Positions 56,068-63,532 of a stretch of 64,000 nt of DNA are shown piece by piece; the first letter of the stretch is position 1; the number at the start of each line of letters is the position of its first letter. The notes beneath the pieces are model-generated. The model was not told the origin of the DNA. It did no database searches and was given only the letters and a program-made list of their open reading frames with translations. The DNA is from Desulforegula conservatrix Mb1Pa (lineage in GTDB: Bacteria; Desulfobacterota; Desulfobacteria; Desulfobacterales; Desulforegulaceae), in NCBI RefSeq assembly GCF_000426225.1, contig NZ_AUEY01000001.1, positions 1 to 64,000 on the forward strand, written 5' to 3'. The position numbers and the translations under genes were made by a program.

Positions 56068-56127
56068 CTAGAATCTCCTGGCCAAAGGCACAATCAGGCT
56101 GGAAAGTTGTTTTTCTTTCATTCTCAT
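56068..56127 (-). pseudogene. N-terminal segment of the RND exporter cut off by in-frame TAG
   Basis: ATG at 56127 (or 56121) opens MRMKEKQLSSLIVPLARRF; the TAG stop is codon 20 from 56127, at 56068-56070. The next codons, still in frame, encode LLVTAFAVLTGILIYGTG, a clear first membrane helix that is followed without a break by the rest of the protein. The only later start before the visible frame is TTG 56010, which loses the helix. Confidence 0.75.
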
Positions 56128-56153
56128 TATCCATTCAAAAGGGTTATGATTAT

Positions 56154-56173
56154 ATGACTGACTCATCAGTCAT
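56154..56173. promoter_or_regulatory. TetR operator upstream of the RND gene
   Basis: ATGACTGACTCATCAGTCAT: 8-bp arms ATGACTGA and TCAGTCAT around a 4-bp spacer. It lies 27 bp upstream of the ATG at 56127. It matches the sites at 57421, 57457 and 58101. Confidence 0.8.
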
Positions 56174-56243
56174 GTACTGCTTCAAAAAAACCGATTCAAA
56201 TGCATAGCCTGCATAGAACCGGATTAAGTTTGTGGATCTATTC

Positions 56244-57389
56244 CTATTCTATCTTCTCTATCTTCAGAACCCTTGAGAGAGTTATAGCGCACATCGATAT
56301 TCCCGCGCTGAAAAGGGCTCCCATTTTTGCAGCTCCCTGGACATCCCCGGTAAAAGCCTGACCAGCGACAAATAGAGCCACAGTAAGTCCTAATGCAGCA
56401 ACGTTGGCAGCTACAAAAAGCGATCTTGAATCCATTCTGTCCGGCAATGGAAACCCCATGGCCATTCCAATTCTGCCAAGAATAAATATTCCGAACGTCT
56501 TTCCTATCAGAAGAGAGCAGAATACAAGCCAGGTCGCAGTGGAAATTCTGGCAAACTCAACACCTGCGTTAGAAATTCCAAAAAACAGGAGGCCGAAATC
56601 TACGATTGTTTTCCAGTCATGCTCAAAGCTGGCCATTGTTGAATGATCATCTTTGACTTCTTCGAATATTTCCCCTGTTGATTTCACAGGCCAGGGCATG
56701 AAAGGAACTATAAAAACAAGGGCAAGAGCAGGATGCATATGGGCTTTGAAAAGACCTGCCCAAGCTGGCACCCCTCCACAGATAAGATATGCCCAGTAGC
56801 TTCTGATATTGAATCTTCTGAGCATATAGGCGATGCAAATTCCCGCCAGAAGCAACAAAAGCCATAAAGGAGCGACAGGGTTATTCAGATCAGGATAGAA
56901 TATTGCGATGATTAAAAGGCCTATGCCGTCATCAGCGATTGCAAGAAGCAGAAGAAAAGATACGGCTGGATGCCCTGCTCCGAATATGAAACGGGCAAGC
57001 AGCCATGCAAGGGCAATATCTGTTGCGGTCGGAATCCCCCATCCATTTGCAAGATCCGATGATCCTATGAAATAATTTAGAGTGACATAAACAATGGCAG
57101 GCCCGATAACTCCACCAAACGTCGACATTATGGGATTTATTGCTTTTCTGACCGGATTCAGATTGCCACCGGGAAGAAAGCTTTTGGTGATCTCAATTGC
57201 GGCCATGGCAAAGAAAAACACCATAAAAATGTCATTTACTAAAAAATGGAAATCAAGCCCCCAGAGCCATTTACTTTCATTAATATGATGATAGGTATCA
57301 GGCGAAACATTGGCCCAGATCAGACCTATTACCACACCTGAAATCAGCGGGATTGAGAACTCCCTTAAAAGATTGATGGTCTTTTGCAT
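56244..57389 (-). CDS. nhaA: Na+/H+ antiporter NhaA
   Basis: A 381-residue inner-membrane antiporter that expels Na+ or Li+ in exchange for protons. The family landmarks are NDIFMVFFFAMAAIEI, GWGIPTATDIALAWLLA and LLLLAIADDGIGLLIIAIFY, with the two essential Asp in ADDG. PVSFLLL-type and GVEFARISTATWLVF helices complete the fold. AGGGAACAG lies before ATG. Two operators at 57421-57440 and 57457-57476 lie between it and tetR, so it appears to be under TetR control with the RND exporter. Confidence 0.94.
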   Translation of the reverse strand: MQKTINLLREFSIPLISGVVIGLIWANVSPDTYHHINESKWLWGLDFHFLVNDIFMVFFFAMAAIEITKSFLPGGNLNPVRKAINPIMSTFGGVIGPAIVYVTLNYFIGSSDLANGWGIPTATDIALAWLLARFIFGAGHPAVSFLLLLAIADDGIGLLIIAIFYPDLNNPVAPLWLLLLLAGICIAYMLRRFNIRSYWAYLICGGVPAWAGLFKAHMHPALALVFIVPFMPWPVKSTGEIFEEVKDDHSTMASFEHDWKTIVDFGLLFFGISNAGVEFARISTATWLVFCSLLIGKTFGIFILGRIGMAMGFPLPDRMDSRSLFVAANVAALGLTVALFVAGQAFTGDVQGAAKMGALFSAGISMCAITLSRVLKIEKIE

Positions 57390-57420
57390 TCTGTTCCCTT
57401 TGAAAATTTGCGCTCATTTT

Positions 57421-57440
57421 ATGACTGACAGATCAGTCAT
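57421..57440. promoter_or_regulatory. TetR operator upstream of nhaA, site 1
   Basis: ATGACTGACAGATCAGTCAT, 8-bp perfect arms with spacer CAGA, 31 bp before the nhaA start. Confidence 0.8.
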
Positions 57441-57456
57441 ATACATTATCAAAAAA

Positions 57457-57476
57457 ATAACTGACAAATCAGTCAT
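57457..57476. promoter_or_regulatory. TetR operator upstream of nhaA, site 2
   Basis: ATAACTGACAAATCAGTCAT, one mismatch in the left arm, spacer CAAA. Site centres of 1 and 2 are 36 bp apart. Site 2 lies between nhaA and the end of tetR. Confidence 0.75.
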
Positions 57477-57499
57477 CAATCATCCTTAAAAAAGATCTT

Positions 57500-58120
57500 C
57501 TATTTTCTGATTGAAAGTCCGTTAAGAATAAAATCCGTCATGTCACTGGCTATTTTTTCCACATCAAGCTCTTTCAAAACAAGCATGAAAAAGAAAAAGC
57601 TGCGCTCGACTAGTCCAACAATAAACACAGCCGCTGTTTCGGGATCAGATGCTTCGATCATTCCTCTGCCCCTGCTGTTTTCTAATCTTGTCGCAAGAAG
57701 TCTGATGAACTGAACGATCAGATCCTCATACAGTTCCTTAAAAAGACCTCCGTGTCCTATCCCCTCTCTTAAAACAATTTCAGCAGCTTCCGAATCCCTT
57801 GCAAAGACCTCAAGTGCACCCTTGATTATGGATTTAATTTTGGATTCAAGTTCTTCCTTGGAAGAAGCCTCAAAAAGATCACTATCAGCATCAAGAAGTC
57901 CCTGGAATTTAACCATGAAGCCTTTGCATATCTGGCGTGCAATTTCGTCCTTGGAAGGAAAATACAGATAGAAAGTACCCTGGGCAACTCCGGCAGCAGA
58001 AACAATATCCGATACCCTGGTTTTCTGGAATCCTTTCTCCCTGAAAACCTTTATGGCGGCATCGAATATCGCCTGTCTGGTGTTTGATTTATCCGATGTA
58101 TTGACTGACATATCAGTCAT
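57500..58120 (-). CDS. TetR-family transcriptional repressor
   Basis: A 206-residue regulator. The N-terminal helix-turn-helix is RQAIFDAAIKVFREKGFQKTRVSDIVSAAGVAQGTFYLYFPSKDEIA, a clear TetR_N domain; the C-terminal helical part binds an unknown ligand. The start at 58120 lies within an operator, so its first codons (MTDMSV) are encoded by the palindrome itself, and repression of its own transcription is expected. Identical operators precede nhaA and the RND exporter gene, all on the same strand. Confidence 0.93.
   Translation of the reverse strand: MTDMSVNTSDKSNTRQAIFDAAIKVFREKGFQKTRVSDIVSAAGVAQGTFYLYFPSKDEIARQICKGFMVKFQGLLDADSDLFEASSKEELESKIKSIIKGALEVFARDSEAAEIVLREGIGHGGLFKELYEDLIVQFIRLLATRLENSRGRGMIEASDPETAAVFIVGLVERSFFFFMLVLKELDVEKIASDMTDFILNGLSIRK
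58101..58120. promoter_or_regulatory. TetR operator overlapping the tetR start codon
   Basis: TTGACTGACATATCAGTCAT, spacer CATA. Its right end is the start codon itself (58118-58120 on the minus strand), so a bound repressor would block transcription at the beginning of the gene. Confidence 0.75.
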
Positions 58121-58301
58121 ATAAAATTATAAGAGTCATGCTGTCAAGAACTATATTTTTTATAATGGGAATGCAATTCAGGGCATAAGCTAAAAAGCAT
58201 ACTTCACATCGCCATAGTTTGAATGTTTCGAGATCACGCCCAGCTTTGTTTCTGAAACGACCCGCGAGTTGCCAAAAAATATTTTTTTACTACGAATCCA
58301 T

Positions 58302-58432
58302 AAAGTTTTTGCGGAGCTTTTTCCAAAAAGCGACCCGCCGGAGGCACTCGCCATAATAGAGGTGTCATTAAATGTCCTTATGATTCCTGTTTATCTTTGG
58401 TTTATAAGGGTTACATTGCCTCCCCTGAGGCA
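58302..58432. repeat. Single half Y plus downstream palindrome
   Basis: Half Y at 58302-58350 (AAAGTTTTTGCGGAGCTTTT with AAAAAGCGACCCGCCGGAGG), then 66 bp, then palindrome TGCCTCCCCTGAGGCA at 58417-58432. The same order, with TGCCTCCCCGGAGGCA, is seen at 61058-61190. The remaining sequence between tetR and hmcF shows no gene. Confidence 0.6.
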
Positions 58433-58530
58433 TCATGATCAATGTCGGAACGGACACAAAGGGCATCCAATCCGACCTTCGCATCTGGTATTTATGGCCA
58501 ATACAGCCAGGTAATAAAGGACACATAGCC

Positions 58531-59907
58531 TTAGGCTTTAAGGTGTTCCGGCACAATAACCATTTTAAGAAGAAGGGGTTTCAGAAAGCTCCATCTTATC
58601 CCGATTTTATAGATTTCCTCCATATCACGGATGGCATCCCAGCAGTTATGGCAGGGGGCGATCACAAATTTTGCACCAGTTGCAAGGATCTGATCACGTT
58701 TTACGGTCAACGCTATATTTCGTTCCTTTCTATATTTACCTATGCCGTTGAATCCACCGCCTCCGCCGCAGCAGAAATTATGTTCCCTGCACGGCTTCAT
58801 TTCCCTGAAATCCTCTGCGATATGGCTCATGATGATTCTTGCGTGGTCAGAAAGCCCCCCGTTTCGGATATAATTACATGAATCCTGATATGTTACAGGC
58901 TCCTTGATTTTTTTGGACGGATCGAGCTTCAGTTTGCCGGACTCGAGAGCGTCCGCCACCCATTCCACATAGTGGAAAGACTCCACTGGGGGTTCCCCTG
59001 TTTCGTATCCGGCCCAATATGGCCCTTCAATTACCGTGGCGCGGTAGGCATGACCGCATTCGGTTACGACCATTTTTTTGGGACTAAGGCGTTTCATGGC
59101 GGCATAGATAGTATCAACCTGAAGCTTGCAGGCGGCCCAGTCGCCCGCGAACATGGCGAGACTGGTTTCCTCCCATCCTACGCTCGGCACTGTCCAGTTT
59201 TCACCTGCGATGTGAAACAAAATGGCGGCCTCGGCGATATCTTCTGGATAATGCTTTGGCTCCCTGGCATTGACCGTGTACATGATGTCCGTGCCTTCCT
59301 TGTCGATAGGGATTTCCAGTCCTGGCCATTCTTCCTCGTTTTCCTCAACCATCCACTGACAGCTGTCCACCCAGTCCTCGGACGTGACATCCATCTGCGC
59401 CTGATATATCCTGTGCATGCCAGCGCCGATCTTCATTTCCCAAGGCACAAAACCCTGGGAAAAGCATAGCCCCCTCAAATATCCGTTCATGACCCCTGTG
59501 TCTATGCCAAACGGGCAATACATGGCGCAACGGTTGCAGTTGGTGCATTTTGACCATGCGGTATCCATCACCATACGCATGAAGTCGTTATCCACTTTCC
59601 CTTTCCGTCTGATGATTTCGCCTAGTGTGGATTGAATCTTGTAAGAAGGAACCTGTTTGGGATCTCTGTTGTTGGCAAGGTACAAAAAACATGATTCTGC
59701 GCAAAGCCCGCAGTGAGAGCATATTTTCAGCCAGGTTTTCATCCTGGATCTGCATGTTTTCCGGATTGTTTCCCATAATGCTTCATGATCAACATCGAGG
59801 TTTTTCATCTCCTCGTAATATTGTTTCCCGCTCTTGTCGGCCAGCAAGGCCTGAAGTTCCCCAAGAGTTTCCACAGGCTTTTTATTGCAAAGTTTTCCTT
59901 CAGGCAT
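58531..59907 (-). CDS. hmcF: HmcF-like iron-sulfur protein of the Hmc redox complex
   Basis: A 458-residue cytoplasmic-face protein related to the catalytic part of heterodisulfide reductase. Two ferredoxin motifs are [11 protein letters not shown] and [14 protein letters not shown]. The C-terminal half has the CCG domain ([23 protein letters not shown]), with a partially degenerate first CCG region (VTECGHAY). In Hmc it accepts electrons that have crossed the membrane and hands them to a cytoplasmic partner. TmcB of the related Tmc complex is the alternative; the A-to-F gene order favours Hmc. It is the last gene of the operon, 74 bp after hmcE. Confidence 0.9.
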   Translation of the reverse strand: MPEGKLCNKKPVETLGELQALLADKSGKQYYEEMKNLDVDHEALWETIRKTCRSRMKTWLKICSHCGLCAESCFLYLANNRDPKQVPSYKIQSTLGEIIRRKGKVDNDFMRMVMDTAWSKCTNCNRCAMYCPFGIDTGVMNGYLRGLCFSQGFVPWEMKIGAGMHRIYQAQMDVTSEDWVDSCQWMVEENEEEWPGLEIPIDKEGTDIMYTVNAREPKHYPEDIAEAAILFHIAGENWTVPSVGWEETSLAMFAGDWAACKLQVDTIYAAMKRLSPKKMVVTECGHAYRATVIEGPYWAGYETGEPPVESFHYVEWVADALESGKLKLDPSKKIKEPVTYQDSCNYIRNGGLSDHARIIMSHIAEDFREMKPCREHNFCCGGGGGFNGIGKYRKERNIALTVKRDQILATGAKFVIAPCHNCWDAIRDMEEIYKIGIRWSFLKPLLLKMVIVPEHLKA

Positions 59908-59936
59908 AATTTATATTTTCCCCGAACTTATCTAAG

Positions 59937-59981
59937 TTGACGACACGGCCAAAGCAGGTATCGTTTTGAAGGCGAATTGAA
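59937..59981. repeat. Diverged end of the 8369-type element inside the hmc operon
   Basis: TTGACGACACGGCCAAAGCA, GGTATCGTTTTGAAGGCGAA resembles 8449-8496 (GACGACGCAGGCAACACAGG, TATCGCTTGAATGCGGATGG). It lies between hmcE and hmcF. Confidence 0.4.
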
Positions 59982-60656
59982 TTACCAGGACAGATTCTTC
60001 TTCATCCCCCCACGCTTTATTCCGAAATCCATGCCTATCTGAGCCCTGGACATAAAAAACAGAACAAAATGGGACAGTTTGGTGAATGGTATTGCAATCA
60101 GCATGATTTCCCCGGAAAGGACATGGGCAACTATCCAGAACCTGTAATTTGAAACCTGATGATAGGCAAGCATTCCGGTTATGAAAGGCGCTGCCGAAAT
60201 TGCTATCAGAAGATAATCATATGCGCTGGTTATGAATCTGACATGTTCAAGGGCAATTCTTCTGATAATAAGGAAAACGGCCGAAACAATCACGGCAAGA
60301 GTCAGAATATCTGCGTAGAAATCTGAAATGGTGAACAGACTGAATCCCCACCTTTCCCTCAGAATAAGATTATGGGCCTGCAAAAAAATCGGTGTGATCA
60401 CCAGACCTATATGAAAAACAAATATAAAACAGGTAAAAACAGGGTTATTTCTCCAGCTTCGTGTGCCGTAAGGGAACAGCCAGAATAAAACTGAGCGCAA
60501 AGCTCCTTTTAAACCAAATGGGATATGCTGGGTATAGGCGACCCTGTCCTGTTTCCAGTCAAGTCCCTTGATATATTGCACAATATGAAAAATCACGCCT
60601 ATAAGGAAAACTGAAAAAGAAAGCCATAAAAGAGGGCCGGTGACAAATTGATACAT
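59982..60656 (-). CDS. hmcE: HmcE-like cytochrome b (NarI-type) membrane subunit
   Basis: A 224-residue membrane protein with five to six helices, like NarI and DsrM. Helices are PLLWLSFSVFLIGVIFHIVQYI, PVFTCFIFVFHIGLVITPIFL, YADILTLAVIVSAVFLIIRRI, YDYLLIAISAAPFITGMLAY and VAHVLSGEIMLIAIPFTKLSHFVLFF, and conserved His in them can ligate b hemes. Start at 60656 (MYQFVTGPLL) has AAAGGA upstream; the longer start reaches into hmcD. It passes electrons between the membrane and HmcF. Confidence 0.88.
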   Translation of the reverse strand: MYQFVTGPLLWLSFSVFLIGVIFHIVQYIKGLDWKQDRVAYTQHIPFGLKGALRSVLFWLFPYGTRSWRNNPVFTCFIFVFHIGLVITPIFLQAHNLILRERWGFSLFTISDFYADILTLAVIVSAVFLIIRRIALEHVRFITSAYDYLLIAISAAPFITGMLAYHQVSNYRFWIVAHVLSGEIMLIAIPFTKLSHFVLFFMSRAQIGMDFGIKRGGMKKNLSW

Positions 60657-60666
60657 ATTTTTTCCT

Positions 60667-60861
60667 TTAGTAATGACCTTTATAGTGTTCGTGATGCTCG
60701 TCCGAATGAGCATCTGGATGAAAATGGTGATCGCCCGTTTTTTCGTCTTCCCTTCCGTTCAAGAATCTCCAGAAAAGAACAAAACCAACCAGAAATAAAG
60801 GTATCAGCAGATACGTGATGCCTTCTGTTCTCGCCATATATTCCTGCAAAGTATAAATCAT
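60667..60861 (-). CDS. hmcD: HmcD-like small membrane subunit
   Basis: A 64-residue protein with one membrane helix (GITYLLIPLFLVGFVLFWRFL) and a His/Asp-rich tail (DHHFHPDAHSDEHHEHYKGHY). Position and size equal HmcD of the Hmc complex, whose role is structural or unknown. The start region is duplicated: a 23-nt near copy of the sequence around its ATG also lies directly after hmcC (61236-61258). The His-rich tail could bind metal. Confidence 0.8.
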   Translation of the reverse strand: MIYTLQEYMARTEGITYLLIPLFLVGFVLFWRFLNGREDEKTGDHHFHPDAHSDEHHEHYKGHY

Positions 60862-61258
60862 ATTGTTTGGCTATGTCCCTCTAAATGTTGAAAACTAAAA
60901 AGATATACGGTTTCTTATTTGCAGAAGAATCCAGCTCAATTTATAGGCGCATGATTTTTGGGAACTTTTTGTAAAAAGTCTGCTCCCTCAAAACTTCATG
61001 GTTTAACTTTTTCGGCTCAGATGGCTCTACAATTTACCCTGCCATGCCATAATACCTAAAAGTTTTTGCGGAGCTTTTTTCAAAAAGCGACCCGCCGGAG
61101 GCACTCGCTTCAGCCACTTAAAGATAACCCAAACGGTCTGAGACAAATACTTAATTAGTTTAGGGCCTCAAAATTGCCTCCCCGGAGGCACACGCTTCTG
61201 GTGCGCAAGCCTTAGAGCTTGAGCACCCTACGAATCTGCATAATATAAATCATATTGT
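60844..61258. repeat. Insertion in the hmc operon: bipartite repeat flanked by a 23-nt duplication
   Basis: Flanks 60844-60866 and 61236-61258 share 21 of 23 bases (CTGCA-N3-TATAAATCATATTGT) and cover the hmcD start. Between them are half X (60958-60990, degenerate), half Y (61058-61106), a palindrome TGCCTCCCCGGAGGCA (61175-61190) and CCGGAGGCAC(A/T)CGCTT repeated at both Y and the palindrome. So a ~390-bp insertion separates hmcC from hmcD. Confidence 0.7.
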
Positions 61259-61266
61259 GTTCAGCT

Positions 61267-62442
61267 TTAATGTTCTTCAGGGTAGTCAGGATGCTCATAA
61301 AAAATCGGCATTCTGGTGACTATAAACCTGAAGACAAGAATCCCAAGTGTAACTATGAACAAGGAGATCCCGATTTCCATCCAATGAGGGAAATATCTTT
61401 CATTTGACGGAAGATGCCAATTAAAGGCAACCAGGGATACATTAAAACGATTCAGAATAATTCCGAGAACTGCCAGAAGAGATGTCCATTTGATCAGTTT
61501 AAGATTCCTGTCCCTGACTCCGATGGCATACAAAAGGCAAGGAAGAGCGACAAATCCTAAAAGCTCCACCAGAAACCATATGCCGTAAGGCGTTGCAAGA
61601 AGATGCCAGTTGTCTCCGGCAGAAACGCCGATAACCTTTATGGCAAAATATCCGGCAAGAACAACTGAGGCAGCCTTTCCAAATCCCAGTATGAGCTGAT
61701 CTTTTCCTGCTATATGGGCAGAGTCCATCTTGTCTATGAAAAACCTGCTCGAAAGAGAGCTTTCAAATATCACCATGGAAAGCCCGGCAACAATGCTTGA
61801 AATAAAGAAAAATACAGGCAGGTATGGAGAATACCAGAGCGGATGGAGCTTGGACGGCGCTATCAAAAAAAGGGCTCCGAGCGAAGACTGGTGGAGGGTG
61901 GAGAGGATCACGCCGAAAATGGTCAGCACTATTGTCAGATTTACAGCCAGTTTGCGGGCCTTTTTCAGTCCGAGCCATTCCAGAGCAGCAGGAGAGAATT
62001 CAAGGAACAGGACTGTCAGATACAAAGACACACAGGCTGCGACTTCAAACAGAAGTGACGTTGTTCCGCTTTGCATAATAAACGGATATGGAAGCCGCCA
62101 CGGCCTTCCCACGTCATAGGTCAGGGCTATAACTACGAAAAGATACCCCAGAAATCCGGTAAGCACGGCAGGCCGGACAGCAAAATGAAATCTTTTTAAT
62201 CCGAAAATATATACGGCCGCAGAAGTGACATACCCGCCAGCGGCAAGCGCGACCCCCACCAGCAGGTCAAAACCGATCCATATTCCCCAGGGATTATAAT
62301 CTGAAAGATTTGTTACGGCACCGAGTCCTTTTGTGAAACGGATTACAGTAATAATCAACCCCATCAGAACTATTATTCCGGAAACAATATTAAATGGAGT
62401 AAACAACCTCTTTTCTGGTGCAATAATGGCAATTTCGTCCAT
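61267..62442 (-). CDS. hmcC: HmcC-like NrfD-family membrane subunit
   Basis: A 391-residue integral membrane protein of the NrfD/PsrC family with about ten helices; it binds or exchanges electrons with quinone-type carriers and anchors HmcB. Landmarks are PFNIVSGIIVLMGLIITVIRFTKGLG, WGIWIGFDLLVGVALAAGGYVTSAAVYIFG, DVGRPWRLPYPFIMQSGTTSLLFEVA and SSLGALFLIAPSKLHPLWYS. Its ATG overlaps the hmcB stop (TGATG), so the two are translationally coupled. The hmcD gene would have followed about 20 bp after its stop before the insertion. Confidence 0.92.
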   Translation of the reverse strand: MDEIAIIAPEKRLFTPFNIVSGIIVLMGLIITVIRFTKGLGAVTNLSDYNPWGIWIGFDLLVGVALAAGGYVTSAAVYIFGLKRFHFAVRPAVLTGFLGYLFVVIALTYDVGRPWRLPYPFIMQSGTTSLLFEVAACVSLYLTVLFLEFSPAALEWLGLKKARKLAVNLTIVLTIFGVILSTLHQSSLGALFLIAPSKLHPLWYSPYLPVFFFISSIVAGLSMVIFESSLSSRFFIDKMDSAHIAGKDQLILGFGKAASVVLAGYFAIKVIGVSAGDNWHLLATPYGIWFLVELLGFVALPCLLYAIGVRDRNLKLIKWTSLLAVLGIILNRFNVSLVAFNWHLPSNERYFPHWMEIGISLFIVTLGILVFRFIVTRMPIFYEHPDYPEEH

Positions 62443-63497
62443 CAGGCAGCCTCCTCTGTATTGGCTTTGACGGCATTGTCGACCGCACTTTTGACAGCTT
62501 TTTCAACGATTTCTTCTTGCTCTTTTTCAGCTTTTGCAAGAGCCTCACCGATCTTTAATTCCGCGACTGCCTTAGTCGCTTTAATAGCTGAATTGACTGC
62601 CTGATTTTTTTCTTCGTTTTCAATTTTCTCTTTTCTCTTTGTAATGGCATATACCCCGGTCAGCAGAACAGGCCAGAGAGCCGCCACCATCGGAACCACG
62701 CTCAAAGCGCCGGAAGTAAGTTCAGGAGCTGGTTTTATTCCCAGATCCTCGCGCATACCGATCTTTTGAAAAGCAACTCCTGACAGATACATCCAGCTCG
62801 TTCCGCCCATTTCATGCTCGCCATAGATATGATCCACATAATTTTTCGGATATCTGGCTATACGATTACGGGCTATTTTAATCAGATCATCGCGTTTCCC
62901 AAAAACAAGAGCCTCCCTTGGGCAGGACTCAACACACCCCGGCAGCTTCCCCTCCAGGATTCTGGGCTGGCACATGGTGCATTTTACCACTTTGGGAGAA
63001 AGTGCATTGTCATATTCATAGGCTGGGATGTCAAAAGGACAGGCCATCATGCAGTATCTGCATCCAACGCATACACTTGCATCATATGTCACTGCTCCGG
63101 TCTTTGTTTTTTTGAATGCCTTTACAAAACATGCGGATGCACAGGCAGGTTCGAGACAGTGGTTGCACTGGGTTTTATTGAATACTGGCGCGATGCCGTC
63201 CTTCGCACGATCATGACGGTTTACCACTGTATAGGCTTTTGCAGTTGTTCTCCGTTTCTTATCCAATACCGAGGCATCGGAAAAAGGCTGATCAGGCTCT
63301 GGGAGATCATTGACCTTGTTACATGCCTCTTCACACTGCCTGCATCCGACACACCGAACCGAGTCATGTAATACGGCAAAGCTTTCTGGATAACCGGTAA
63401 AATGTTTATTAGAAGCAGCAAACACCGAGTTGCTCACGGCTGTACCAACTCCAGCCGAGCCTATCAATCCAAGAAATTTTCTTCGTGAAATGGACAT
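62442..63497 (-). CDS. hmcB: HmcB-like periplasmic-side ferredoxin subunit with Tat signal
   Basis: A 351-residue iron-sulfur protein. The Tat signal [12 protein letters not shown] supports the start at 63497, with GAGGT seven bases upstream; the ATG at 63533, overlapping the hmcA stop, is the alternative. Four cysteine clusters follow: [35 protein letters not shown] and [20 protein letters not shown], enough for four [4Fe-4S] centres. A C-terminal membrane helix ([19 protein letters not shown]) and a Glu/Lys-rich coil close the protein. It links the multiheme cytochrome HmcA to HmcC. Confidence 0.92.
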   Translation of the reverse strand: MSISRRKFLGLIGSAGVGTAVSNSVFAASNKHFTGYPESFAVLHDSVRCVGCRQCEEACNKVNDLPEPDQPFSDASVLDKKRRTTAKAYTVVNRHDRAKDGIAPVFNKTQCNHCLEPACASACFVKAFKKTKTGAVTYDASVCVGCRYCMMACPFDIPAYEYDNALSPKVVKCTMCQPRILEGKLPGCVESCPREALVFGKRDDLIKIARNRIARYPKNYVDHIYGEHEMGGTSWMYLSGVAFQKIGMREDLGIKPAPELTSGALSVVPMVAALWPVLLTGVYAITKRKEKIENEEKNQAVNSAIKATKAVAELKIGEALAKAEKEQEEIVEKAVKSAVDNAVKANTEEAA

Positions 63498-63532
63498 TTT
63501 TAATACCTCAAAAGATTCAGCCTTTAGTATCA

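Noticed and set aside
56068-56070. Pyrrolysine at the RND amber codon
   Set aside because: The position borders a membrane helix, no pyl genes are in the window, and pyrrolysine is otherwise confined mainly to methylamine methyltransferases; listed only as a possibility to exclude.
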